Assembly (NCBI GenBank): GCA_013044365.1
Contig: JABEUP010000088.1
Span: forward strand, 1 to 6,394
Length of the DNA stretch: 6,394 nt
Direction: 5' to 3'
Source: Acidimicrobiaceae bacterium
GTDB taxonomy: Bacteria; Actinomycetota; Acidimicrobiia; Acidimicrobiales; Acidimicrobiaceae
The notes below the pieces were generated by a model that was not told the origin of the DNA, ran no database searches, and saw only the letters and a list, made by a program, of their open reading frames with translations. Positions 1 through 4,894 of the stretch are shown one piece after another; within the stretch, counting starts at the first letter, position 1; each line of letters opens with the position of its first letter. A program made the translations under genes and the position numbers.

Positions 1-86
1 CCCTGGCCACCAACACCACCCAATACCAGATTACCCCGGAACTCGCGAGCAGCGCCAACGTCTTTGCCCTTATTCCCGTTGGTCAT
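1..86 (-). CDS. iorB: Indolepyruvate:ferredoxin oxidoreductase beta subunit, N-terminal fragment (runs off the window)
   Basis: Only the first 28 codons are present. They end in NLVLGGVGGQ plus the start of a Gly codon, the N-terminal signature of the gamma/beta domain of 2-oxoacid:ferredoxin oxidoreductases (usually N-[IV]-[VL]-[IL]-x-G-V-G-G-Q-G). IorB pairs with IorA to decarboxylate aryl-pyruvates oxidatively to aryl-acetyl-CoA, reducing ferredoxin. It lies 35 nt downstream of the iorA stop on the same strand, the normal iorA-iorB order. The start is uncertain. The ATG at 86 has a weak upstream site (AAAGAA). A GTG at 122 is in frame, overlaps the iorA stop by one base and is preceded by AAAAGGGG; it would add 12 residues. 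An in-frame TTG at 116 is also possible. Either way the conserved motif starts 18 or more residues in, so the N-terminus is longer than usual. Confidence 0.85.
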   Translation of the reverse strand, partial: MTNGNKGKDVGAAREFRGNLVLGGVGGQ

Positions 87-121
87 TTCTTTTTTTACAG
101 ACTGATTCGAAGCCAAGGCCA

Positions 122-2125
122 CTATCCCCTTTTATTAGACCCGTTCAGCGATACCAACGATGGTAAATTTTTGCCGTTAGCTGTCATCTCGGAGCCCGAG
201 GCCAGAATCGCTCCTTGCGGACAAATCTGAGCACAGACGGTGCATCCTGAACACAACGCCGCATCTATCTCGATACGCCTGGGCATTTCGCCGCGGCTAA
301 AATCCCAACTAATTGCAGGACAGCCAAGGTTCATACAAAGCTGGCATCCATCACAGACATTTCCATCAACGTAATAAACGCGCCCGCGGCTTTTCACCGG
401 AGACTCCACGCAGGATCTGGCGGCAATAACCACTGAAACCCCGTCTTTGGATATTGCGTTCCGTAGGGCCATGCTTGTCGCCCCGACGTCATATGGATCA
501 ACTACGACTACCAGGTTCACACCAACTGCTGAACAGATAGCCGGTATATTCACCCTGGGAGCAGAGTCACCGCGAATACCGTTGGAGGTTGCCGGATGGG
601 GTTGGCCGCCGGTCATAGCTGTAGTCCCGTTATCGAGTATCACCACAGTTATGTTCGCGTCACGATGCACCGCATCGATAAGCGGAGGAATACCGGAGTG
701 CAGGAACGTCGAATCTCCCAACACTGCCACCACCGGCCTTCCGCCGGTACTTCCTGCCTTGTCCAGCCCAATCGCGATACCGATACTGGATCCCATGGAG
801 AGGCAGGTATCTATCGAGGCAAGCGGCTCGGTTGCACCAAGCGTGTAGCAGCCAATGTCGCCCGCCACCACAGCATCCAGTTTCCTTAGAAGAAAGAACG
901 GAGTTGCATGCGAACACCCCGAACACAAAAGAGGAGACCGGGGAGCAACAGCTGGAGCAGAGAAAGAGACACCGCTCGAAGAGGCCTCCTCCTTGGAAGC
1001 TTCCAGAACTCCGGCCTTCTGAAAGCCTTCGCGTACCAAGCGGGGGGACAACTCTCCAAAGCGGGGGAAGAACTCGATGCCCTCGGCCGAGAGGCCAAGG
1101 ATAGCCAATTCATCTTTGATATAGGGTTCGAGTTCCTCAACCACAAACAGCCTGTCCACCTTTGAGGCAAAGCTTCTCAACCGCTCTTTTGGAAGAGGAA
1201 ACGTGAGACCGAGCTTGAATATGCTGGCATCAGGGAGCACGTCTCTGACATACTGATAGGAGATTCCTGAGGTCACAACTCCAACTGACGAGGAACGCAT
1301 CTCCTCTTTATTGAAAGGAACTTCCTCAGCCCACTCCTCCATCTTGGACAAACGGTCCAAATGTACTCTGTGCCGAGCCCTTGCGTTGGCCGGGAGCATC
1401 ACGTATTTGCGCTGATCGCGCAGAAACTCTCCTTTTCGAGGACTCAGTGGTGGTTCGGGAGTCACATTTGAGCGCGAGTGCGAAACCCGGGTTGTCGTCC
1501 GGAGCATGACCGGAGTATCCCACATTTCACTGAGTTCAAAGGCTGCCCTGGTAAACACGTAGGCCTCGTGGCTATCCGAGGGCTCAAGCATTGGAACACC
1601 GGCAAAGCGGGCAATATATCGGTTATCCTGCTCGTTTTGTGAGCTATGCATTCCAGGGTCATCGGCATTAAAAACCACCACGCCGCCGTTCACCCCAATA
1701 AAGGGGCTGGTCATAAAAGAGTCCATAGCAACGTTCAAACCAACGTGTTTGGTAGTCACTAACACCCGATCACCCGCAAGAGAGGCACCCATAGCCACAT
1801 CCATGGCGACCTTCTCATTAATTGACCACTCCACGTAAATATCCGAACCTCTGGTGATTCTGGCTAAATACTCGAGCGTCTCGGTACTTGGGGTTCCCGG
1901 ATACCCAACAGCCATGCCGGCTCCGGCATGCCAAGTGGCCAATGCAATCGCTTCGTTGCCCGACAAAAGAGCCGAATATAGATTCGCATTGCCTGCGGTT
2001 CCGTTTTTAGCTACCTTCTCTGACGCTTCAACCCCGCCCGGGTAAGCCTTCCTCTTATCTTCATGACCATCATTGGCCGCCAATCCGGATTTATCCGCAC
2101 TGCTGGCCTTGACCTCATTTTTCAT
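122..2125 (-). CDS. iorA: Indolepyruvate:ferredoxin oxidoreductase alpha subunit (thiamine-diphosphate and 2x[4Fe-4S])
   Basis: A 667-residue cytoplasmic enzyme that oxidatively decarboxylates aryl (sometimes branched) 2-oxo acids to acyl-CoA with ferredoxin as acceptor. Visible in order: a polar Lys/Ala/Glu-rich extension (1-47); a pyrimidine-binding domain with YPGTPSTE (75-82) and EWSINEKVA (99-107), whose NEK-type Glu is the usual thiamine-activating residue; a middle domain (about 280-370); and a diphosphate-binding domain with CSGCSH (401-406), GDIGCYTLG (422-430), GDSTFLHSG (470-478) and DNGTTAMTGGQ (498-508). A C-terminal two-cluster ferredoxin domain follows: Cys591, 594, 597, 602 and Cys625, 628, 631, 635, with the CX2CX2CX4CP spacing of this family in the first set. 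The start ATG overlaps the synthase stop as ATGA and has GAGGAG 8 nt upstream, implying translational coupling. The roughly 47-residue N-terminal extension is longer than usual for IorA. The family call is secure; the substrate is not readable. Confidence 0.95.
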   Translation of the reverse strand: MKNEVKASSADKSGLAANDGHEDKRKAYPGGVEASEKVAKNGTAGNANLYSALLSGNEAIALATWHAGAGMAVGYPGTPSTETLEYLARITRGSDIYVEWSINEKVAMDVAMGASLAGDRVLVTTKHVGLNVAMDSFMTSPFIGVNGGVVVFNADDPGMHSSQNEQDNRYIARFAGVPMLEPSDSHEAYVFTRAAFELSEMWDTPVMLRTTTRVSHSRSNVTPEPPLSPRKGEFLRDQRKYVMLPANARARHRVHLDRLSKMEEWAEEVPFNKEEMRSSSVGVVTSGISYQYVRDVLPDASIFKLGLTFPLPKERLRSFASKVDRLFVVEELEPYIKDELAILGLSAEGIEFFPRFGELSPRLVREGFQKAGVLEASKEEASSSGVSFSAPAVAPRSPLLCSGCSHATPFFLLRKLDAVVAGDIGCYTLGATEPLASIDTCLSMGSSIGIAIGLDKAGSTGGRPVVAVLGDSTFLHSGIPPLIDAVHRDANITVVILDNGTTAMTGGQPHPATSNGIRGDSAPRVNIPAICSAVGVNLVVVVDPYDVGATSMALRNAISKDGVSVVIAARSCVESPVKSRGRVYYVDGNVCDGCQLCMNLGCPAISWDFSRGEMPRRIEIDAALCSGCTVCAQICPQGAILASGSEMTANGKNLPSLVSLNGSNKRG

Positions 2126-3447
2126 ACGAGCGTCTCCTCATGCTGTGTGTTAGAGCTGATTCTCTTCGATGCAGACTTAAGCAAGGCGTTTATTTCCTCG
2201 TCGGTCAATACGTGCATGGATGTCTTGGCCACGTCCAACATTGCTGCAACCAAACCTTGGGACTCTTCGTACCCATTCCGCCGGAGCCAAAAAATAGCGT
2301 TCCATTTCCCGCTCATCGGACCCACCAATATGGTTTGCTTTCTTCCCACCAGCCCGGCGGGAACCGACGAATAGATCTGATCGGCAAGCCAAGTCTCGCC
2401 TTTTTCGTACGCTTTTGCCACCGCGGCAGCATGGACCCCGGTGCTGGTTGCAAAAGCATCCTCGCCGACAACGGGATAGTTCCTGACAATTGGGAAGCCC
2501 GTCATCTCGCTTGCCAACCTGCAGTAACTTGGCAGTACAGTCAGGTCTGCTTCCATCCAACCCTTGAGGACCAGGTTGACCACCAGGGTATCCATTGACG
2601 CATTGCCAACCCGCTCGCCAACTCCCAATGCACAGCCATGCACTCGGGTGGCTCCGGCAGATAACGCAGCAATGTTGTTGATAAGATCGAGACCGCGATC
2701 GCGGTGACCGTGAAAATCGATCTCAATTGTCGGAAAACCGGCGTCATCCAGGTCTTTTCGAATAAAGCGGATTAGATGCTGTATGCCAACCGGCGTGGCA
2801 TATCCAACTGTATCTGAGATGCATACACGACTGGCTCCCGCCTCCGCAGCAGCACGATAGAGCCGGGACAGATCGTCAGGGCGAGCCCTGGTGGTATCTT
2901 CGGTGACAAACATTGCAGCTAGTCCATGGCTTACCGCATAACCGACGGCCTTGGTGACAGTAGCCTCCATATCCTTGAGATCCCAACCCTCAACCAGCTG
3001 CCTGATTGGACTGGACCCGAGAAACATCGTTGCCTCTATAGGCAATCCCGAACGCTGGCTCGCCTCTATGATCGGGTCTATATCGGCAATGTGAGTGCGT
3101 CCCGCGCAGTTGGGTTCTATCGACAAATGCTCCGACCGGATAGTCTCGGCGAGTTTGACTACGTCCTCAAGAACACTTTTGCTAGCTCCGGCATAACCTA
3201 TGTTCGCAGAGTGAATTCCGAGTACGGGCAGAAGCCGCAGAAAATCCTGCTTTTGAGCCAACGTGGGCTGCAGGCAGGAAGGAGACTGAAGTCCGTCACG
3301 AAGCGTTTCATCATCCAACATGATTTTTGTTGGTCGCTCGAACGAACAAGTTGGCGCATCCGTCTGGTCCCAGTCAAAGATAAGGTCCGAAGAGATAAAT
3401 TTTCCCTTCGACGACGACGCAGAAAATGCTTCCTTGAATTTGTTCAT
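2122..3447 (-). CDS. 2-isopropylmalate/homocitrate synthase-like acyltransferase (DRE-TIM family), no regulatory domain
   Basis: A 441-residue Claisen-type condensing enzyme that probably joins acetyl-CoA to a 2-oxo acid. The TIM barrel carries DETLRDG (46-52; Arg50 catalytic and Asp51 metal ligand by homology), a TEDTT strand (182-186), SDTVGYATP (211-219), the metal-binding HGH (His246, His248) in DFHGHRDRG, and GVGERVGN (275-282, Asn282). After the barrel come TGVHAAA (336-342) and a GPMSG-containing (377-381) segment seen in a LeuA-paralogue subgroup. The protein stops after that subdomain, so the roughly 100-residue leucine-sensing domain of true LeuA is absent. Residue 249 is Arg where most LeuA and homocitrate synthases have Asn (H-x-H-N-D). 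I chose the ATG at 3447 because a strong GGGAGGGGAGGG site precedes it; an upstream in-frame start at 3576 would translate through the terminator hairpin. Alternatives are citramalate, homocitrate or benzylmalate synthase; sequence alone does not decide. Confidence 0.88.
   Translation of the reverse strand: MNKFKEAFSASSSKGKFISSDLIFDWDQTDAPTCSFERPTKIMLDDETLRDGLQSPSCLQPTLAQKQDFLRLLPVLGIHSANIGYAGASKSVLEDVVKLAETIRSEHLSIEPNCAGRTHIADIDPIIEASQRSGLPIEATMFLGSSPIRQLVEGWDLKDMEATVTKAVGYAVSHGLAAMFVTEDTTRARPDDLSRLYRAAAEAGASRVCISDTVGYATPVGIQHLIRFIRKDLDDAGFPTIEIDFHGHRDRGLDLINNIAALSAGATRVHGCALGVGERVGNASMDTLVVNLVLKGWMEADLTVLPSYCRLASEMTGFPIVRNYPVVGEDAFATSTGVHAAAVAKAYEKGETWLADQIYSSVPAGLVGRKQTILVGPMSGKWNAIFWLRRNGYEESQGLVAAMLDVAKTSMHVLTDEEINALLKSASKRISSNTQHEETLV
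2134..2139 (-). promoter_or_regulatory. Ribosome binding site of iorA
   Basis: GAGGAG sits 8 nt before the ATG at 2125, inside the last codons of the synthase gene. It supports the ATGA-overlap start of iorA, although that start leaves a long non-conserved N-terminal extension. Confidence 0.8.
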
Positions 3448-3450
3448 TGG

Positions 3451-3463
3451 CCCTCCCCTCCCT
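3451..3463 (-). promoter_or_regulatory. Ribosome binding site deciding the synthase start
   Basis: The purine run GGGAGGGGAGGG ends 3 nt before the ATG at 3447. It is much stronger than anything in front of the other in-frame starts and fixes this ATG as the start. The terminator T-tract lies 13 nt upstream of it. Confidence 0.75.
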
Positions 3464-3475
3464 TTGAACCTTTGT

Positions 3476-3507
3476 AAAAAACTGCTTCTCAAATGCGGAA
3501 GAGAAGC
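3476..3507 (-). terminator. Intrinsic terminator in the leader (attenuator)
   Basis: On the minus strand GCTTCTC and GAGAAGC form a perfect 7-bp stem (3501-3507 with 3484-3490) around a 10-nt loop. The sequence AG and six T residues (3476-3481) follow directly. This is a typical Rho-independent terminator. It lies downstream of the strong promoter at 3704-3733 and only about 30 nt before the synthase ATG, so it more likely controls read-through into the synthase and ior genes than ends the distant leuCD transcript 850 nt upstream. Confidence 0.65.
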
Positions 3508-3518
3508 CCTGCTCTCTT
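3499..3518 (-). promoter_or_regulatory. Candidate antiterminator hairpin overlapping the terminator
   Basis: On the minus strand AAGAGAG (3512-3518) can pair with TTCTCTT (3499-3505) over a 6-nt loop: six Watson-Crick pairs and one G-U. It uses most of the terminator's 5' arm, so the two hairpins exclude each other. This is the geometry expected of a transcription attenuator. What would select one fold over the other is not evident. Confidence 0.4.
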
Positions 3519-3527
3519 GCCCGTCAA

Positions 3528-3546
3528 CAGGCATGTGCCGAGCCTG
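3528..3546 (-). other. Leader hairpin upstream of the antiterminator
   Basis: CAGGC and GCCTG form a 5-bp stem, extendable by three G-U pairs, around a 9-nt loop. It lies 9 nt upstream of the antiterminator stem in the transcript. It may be part of the leader fold; by itself it is a short stem that could occur by chance. Confidence 0.3.
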
Positions 3547-3554
3547 CCAATTTG

Positions 3555-3615
3555 ATTCGGGAAATATTCGGGACAAAAAACAGCTTTACCTATTTCAGGC
3601 TTTCTGATTTCCCGA
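3555..3615 (-). repeat. Phased direct repeat ATTCGGGA and its complement in the leader
   Basis: The + strand has ATTCGGGA at 3555-3562 and again at 3566-3573, 11 bp apart, or one helical turn. ATTTCCCGA at 3607-3615 is a perfect 9-bp complement of TCGGGAAAT at 3557-3565 and also matches the core of the second copy. In RNA the single strand at 3607-3615 therefore has two possible partners; in DNA the two repeats would lie on the same face of the helix. Confidence 0.4.
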
Positions 3616-3642
3616 TACCCCCCCACATAATCCGAACCTCAT

Positions 3643-3665
3643 AGAAGACTGTCACCCAGACTTCT
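3643..3665 (-). other. Imperfect hairpin near the 5' end of the leader
   Basis: AGAAG-T-CTG, loop GGTGA, CAG-T-CTTCT on the minus strand gives eight pairs with one T-T mismatch. A neighbouring small hairpin (GTATA/TATAC, 3666-3682) precedes it in the transcript. Together they suggest a folded 5' end of the leader RNA. Confidence 0.35.
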
Positions 3666-3703
3666 GTATAAGTCAACTATACGTTTACTTAGTTCCTATA
3701 GAT

Positions 3704-3733
3704 ATTATATGTTTAGACTGACCAGTCAGTCAA
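3704..3733 (-). promoter_or_regulatory. Strong sigma-70-type promoter for the synthase-iorAB operon
   Basis: On the minus strand the -35 box is TTGACT (3728-3733, 5 of 6 consensus) and the -10 box is TATAAT (3704-3709, perfect), separated by 18 bp. An A/T-rich stretch (AGAAAAATTT, about 3744-3753) lies just upstream of the -35 box and could act as an UP element. The predicted start is near 3697. The promoter points at the synthase gene about 250 nt away and shows that synthase-iorAB can be expressed separately from leuCD. Confidence 0.7.
3716..3731. promoter_or_regulatory. Palindromic operator overlapping the promoter (TetR-like)
   Basis: GACTGACCAGTCAGTC is a perfect inverted repeat with 7-bp arms (GACTGAC/GTCAGTC) and a 2-bp centre. 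It covers most of the -35 box and much of the spacer. The compact near-symmetric form and the GACTGAC-type half-site resemble operators of TetR-family repressors. A repressor bound here would block RNA polymerase directly. No regulator gene is in the window, so the protein family is inference. Confidence 0.55.
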
Positions 3734-3798
3734 TCTCACAGTGGAAATTTTTCTGGTTTTTACAAACCGAAAGCTAACCACGCCAAATCAAGGCTTCG

Positions 3799-3813
3799 GG
3801 GATCATGGATCCC
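3799..3813. repeat. Short inverted repeat in the intergenic gap
   Basis: GGGATC-ATG-GATCCC is a perfect 6-bp inverted repeat with a 3-bp centre, about 66 bp upstream of the -35 box of the synthase promoter. It could be a second protein-binding site. Nothing else supports that, and no T-tract follows on either strand. Confidence 0.25.
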
Positions 3814-3964
3814 TGCATAGTTGTCTTCGGCCGTCAGGTATTACACAATGATTTATTGCTCCGACAACAGATCTCGCACGACGCAGTTATTTTTGAGTCC
3901 TTTGAAGTTCGCATCATCGCGGTTTGCCGGATCAATACAGTATTACGGGCCAATATACAACTGG

Positions 3965-4129
3965 CTATCGTCTGTCTTGTGTGTTCGGGGACAAACCCCC
4001 CAAAAGCTCCGTTCGACGGTACATTTTCGAAACCCTACGGCTCTTGCGAGCCACGGTGTGCCGAAACAAAACGTCTTCAACGAGGAAGTATAAAACTGGG
4101 ATCAAGACAGCAAGACGAGGCCATCGCAT
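3965..4129 (-). CDS. Possible small single-span membrane protein (54 residues, doubtful)
   Basis: An ATG at 4129 opens 54 codons ending in TAG at 3965. GGAG lies 2 nt upstream, which is closer than ideal. The translation starts MRWP, then has a hydrophobic stretch (about residues 5-17, LAVLIPVLYFLVE) and a strongly basic tail rich in Arg and Lys. This is the topology of a small membrane peptide. I do not recognise it, and similar short frames arise by chance in non-coding DNA. It lies between leuD and the synthase promoter on the same strand. Confidence 0.15.
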   Translation of the reverse strand: MRWPRLAVLIPVLYFLVEDVLFRHTVARKSRRVSKMYRRTELLGGLSPNTQDRR

Positions 4130-4363
4130 GTCTCCAAAATGTGCGTTTGCTGTACTGCCGACAGTGGTCGGAAAGACTTACTTTGCTCGGCGAGTTGGCC
4201 TAGCTGCTGCCTCAATGACCGCATCCCGGCTTCCCGGGCCTATTCAATGGCTTCGTGTGCAAACTTTCTATAGCCCTGGAACAATATGGCATCCCAAAAA
4301 CCGATACCCGGGGCATCCACAATTAAATATTGGAGAGCACTGTCACTCCGTCTTTATCACAGA

Positions 4364-4891
4364 TTAAATAACCTGCGCCTGATTCGCACCCAATGAAGCA
4401 AGCAGGGACTCAATACCACCGTGCCGCAAGACTTCCATCATTGACTCGGGAATGCGGTCGGCCTCCAAAATTAGGTTTCGTGCCGGGATGCCAACACGAC
4501 CCGATACCACATCGACTTCAATGACATCGCCGTCGGTAACCATATCTGAAATCGTTGGGCAGACAATAGCGACCAGCCCAATAGCGATTGCATTTCTAGC
4601 AAATATCCTCGCCAAAGAGTCAGCTACTACCGCGGCAACCCCCAGATCCCTAAGATGCTGAGGTGCCGACTCTCGGGATGACCCGCATCCAAAGTTAGGA
4701 CCCGCCACGACAATGTCCCCTGTCTTCACCTCGGTTGCAAACTCCGGACGGGCCGATTCCAACACATGCTTCAGACGCTCCTCCATCGGGTGGTGCACAT
4801 ATTGTCCGGGAGAGAGCATGTCAGTGGAAATATCAGAGCCAAATAACCATGCCCGGCCTGAGACTTTGGACAAATCGTAATTCATTACCAT
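4364..4891 (-). CDS. leuD: 3-isopropylmalate/homoaconitate-type dehydratase small subunit (LeuD family), substrate unknown
   Basis: The 175-residue small (swivel) subunit partners the preceding large subunit in moving a hydroxyl group between adjacent carbons of a 2- or 3-substituted malate. Family motifs are FGSDISTDMLSPGQY (17-31, normally G-D-x-I-x-T-D-x-I-x-P-G-R-Y), GPNFGCGSSRESAP (64-77, normally GxNFGCGSSREHAP) and ARIFARNAIAIGL (94-106). The loop after PGQY, known to set substrate choice in archaeal homologues (YLVY in leucine enzymes, YLRT in homoaconitases, as I recall), reads YVHH (31-34). The usual His/Gln after SSRE is Ser75. The gene starts 3 nt after the leuC stop. The ATG at 4891 and the one at 4885 share GGGAGATAGGA upstream, and either could be used. 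Length matches the family (about 160-175). No strong terminator follows; a weak GGAG/CTCC stem lies just past the stop. Confidence 0.88.
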   Translation of the reverse strand: MVMNYDLSKVSGRAWLFGSDISTDMLSPGQYVHHPMEERLKHVLESARPEFATEVKTGDIVVAGPNFGCGSSRESAPQHLRDLGVAAVVADSLARIFARNAIAIGLVAIVCPTISDMVTDGDVIEVDVVSGRVGIPARNLILEADRIPESMMEVLRHGGIESLLASLGANQAQVI

Positions 4892-4894
4892 TTC

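Larger units (their letters stand above)
3448..3697 (-). promoter_or_regulatory. Long structured 5' leader of the synthase-iorAB transcript
   Basis: About 250 nt separate the predicted transcription start (near 3697, 7 nt past the -10 box) from the synthase ATG. The stretch holds, in transcript order, a GTATA/TATAC hairpin (3666-3682), an imperfect 9-bp hairpin (3643-3665), a 9-bp long-range pairing (3607-3615 with 3557-3565), a CAGGC/GCCTG hairpin (3528-3546), and an antiterminator/terminator pair (3476-3518). This arrangement resembles a riboswitch or attenuator leader. I see no T-box AGGGTGGNACCGCG element and no motif of the thiamine, SAM, lysine, glycine or cobalamin riboswitches that I know. 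That it is a regulatory leader is inference from structure and position. Confidence 0.5.
3734..4363. other. Intergenic region of 630 nt without a convincing gene
   Basis: Between the leuD stop and the synthase promoter I find no open frame that resembles a known protein. Several plus-strand frames stay open for 90-147 codons but read as low-information sequence with no recognisable motif or good ribosome site. One minus-strand frame (4353 to 3760) reads in places like protein, but it has stops at 4240, 4102, 3943, 3853, 3841 and 3760. It could be an eroded gene or chance. Small perfect stems occur (GGCTC/GAGCC at 4039-4052; GGGG/CCCC near 3987-4000) without T-tracts. I see no tRNA, terminal inverted repeats or CRISPR repeats. 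Confidence 0.5.

Noticed and set aside
295..360. CX2CX2CX4CP spacing of the first IorA cluster as a novelty
   Set aside because: This spacing is, to my knowledge, usual in IorA proteins and not a special trait of this gene.
3448..3576. A longer synthase start (43 extra codons from 3576)
   Set aside because: It would be translated through the terminator hairpin and its T-tract, has no ribosome site, and adds non-conserved residues. The ATG at 3447 has a strong purine-rich site.
3595..3642. A 15-residue leader frame starting at ATG 3642
   Set aside because: No ribosome site precedes it and its codons show no enrichment for any pathway-related amino acid.
3841..3945. TAA codons in the gap frame as recoded (readthrough) codons
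   Set aside because: Three TAA triplets and other stops occur at near-random frequency, and all genes here end normally with TAA, TAG or TGA. There is no sign of an altered code.
3985..4052. GGGG/CCCC and GGCTC/GAGCC hairpins as terminators of leuCD
   Set aside because: Neither is followed by a T-tract on either strand.
4310..4353. Resemblance of YLIVDAPGIG, just after leuD on the minus strand, to the Mrp/NBP35 YLIVD-PPGTGD motif
   Set aside because: Only a dozen residues match; the Pro-Pro-Gly-Thr-Gly core is not kept, and the frame stops after about 30 further codons. Probably coincidence.
3805..4367. Plus-strand open frames of 90-147 codons in the gap
   Set aside because: The translations show no recognisable motif, have no convincing ribosome sites, and overlap each other in all three frames. 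They look like a consequence of few stop triplets on this strand.
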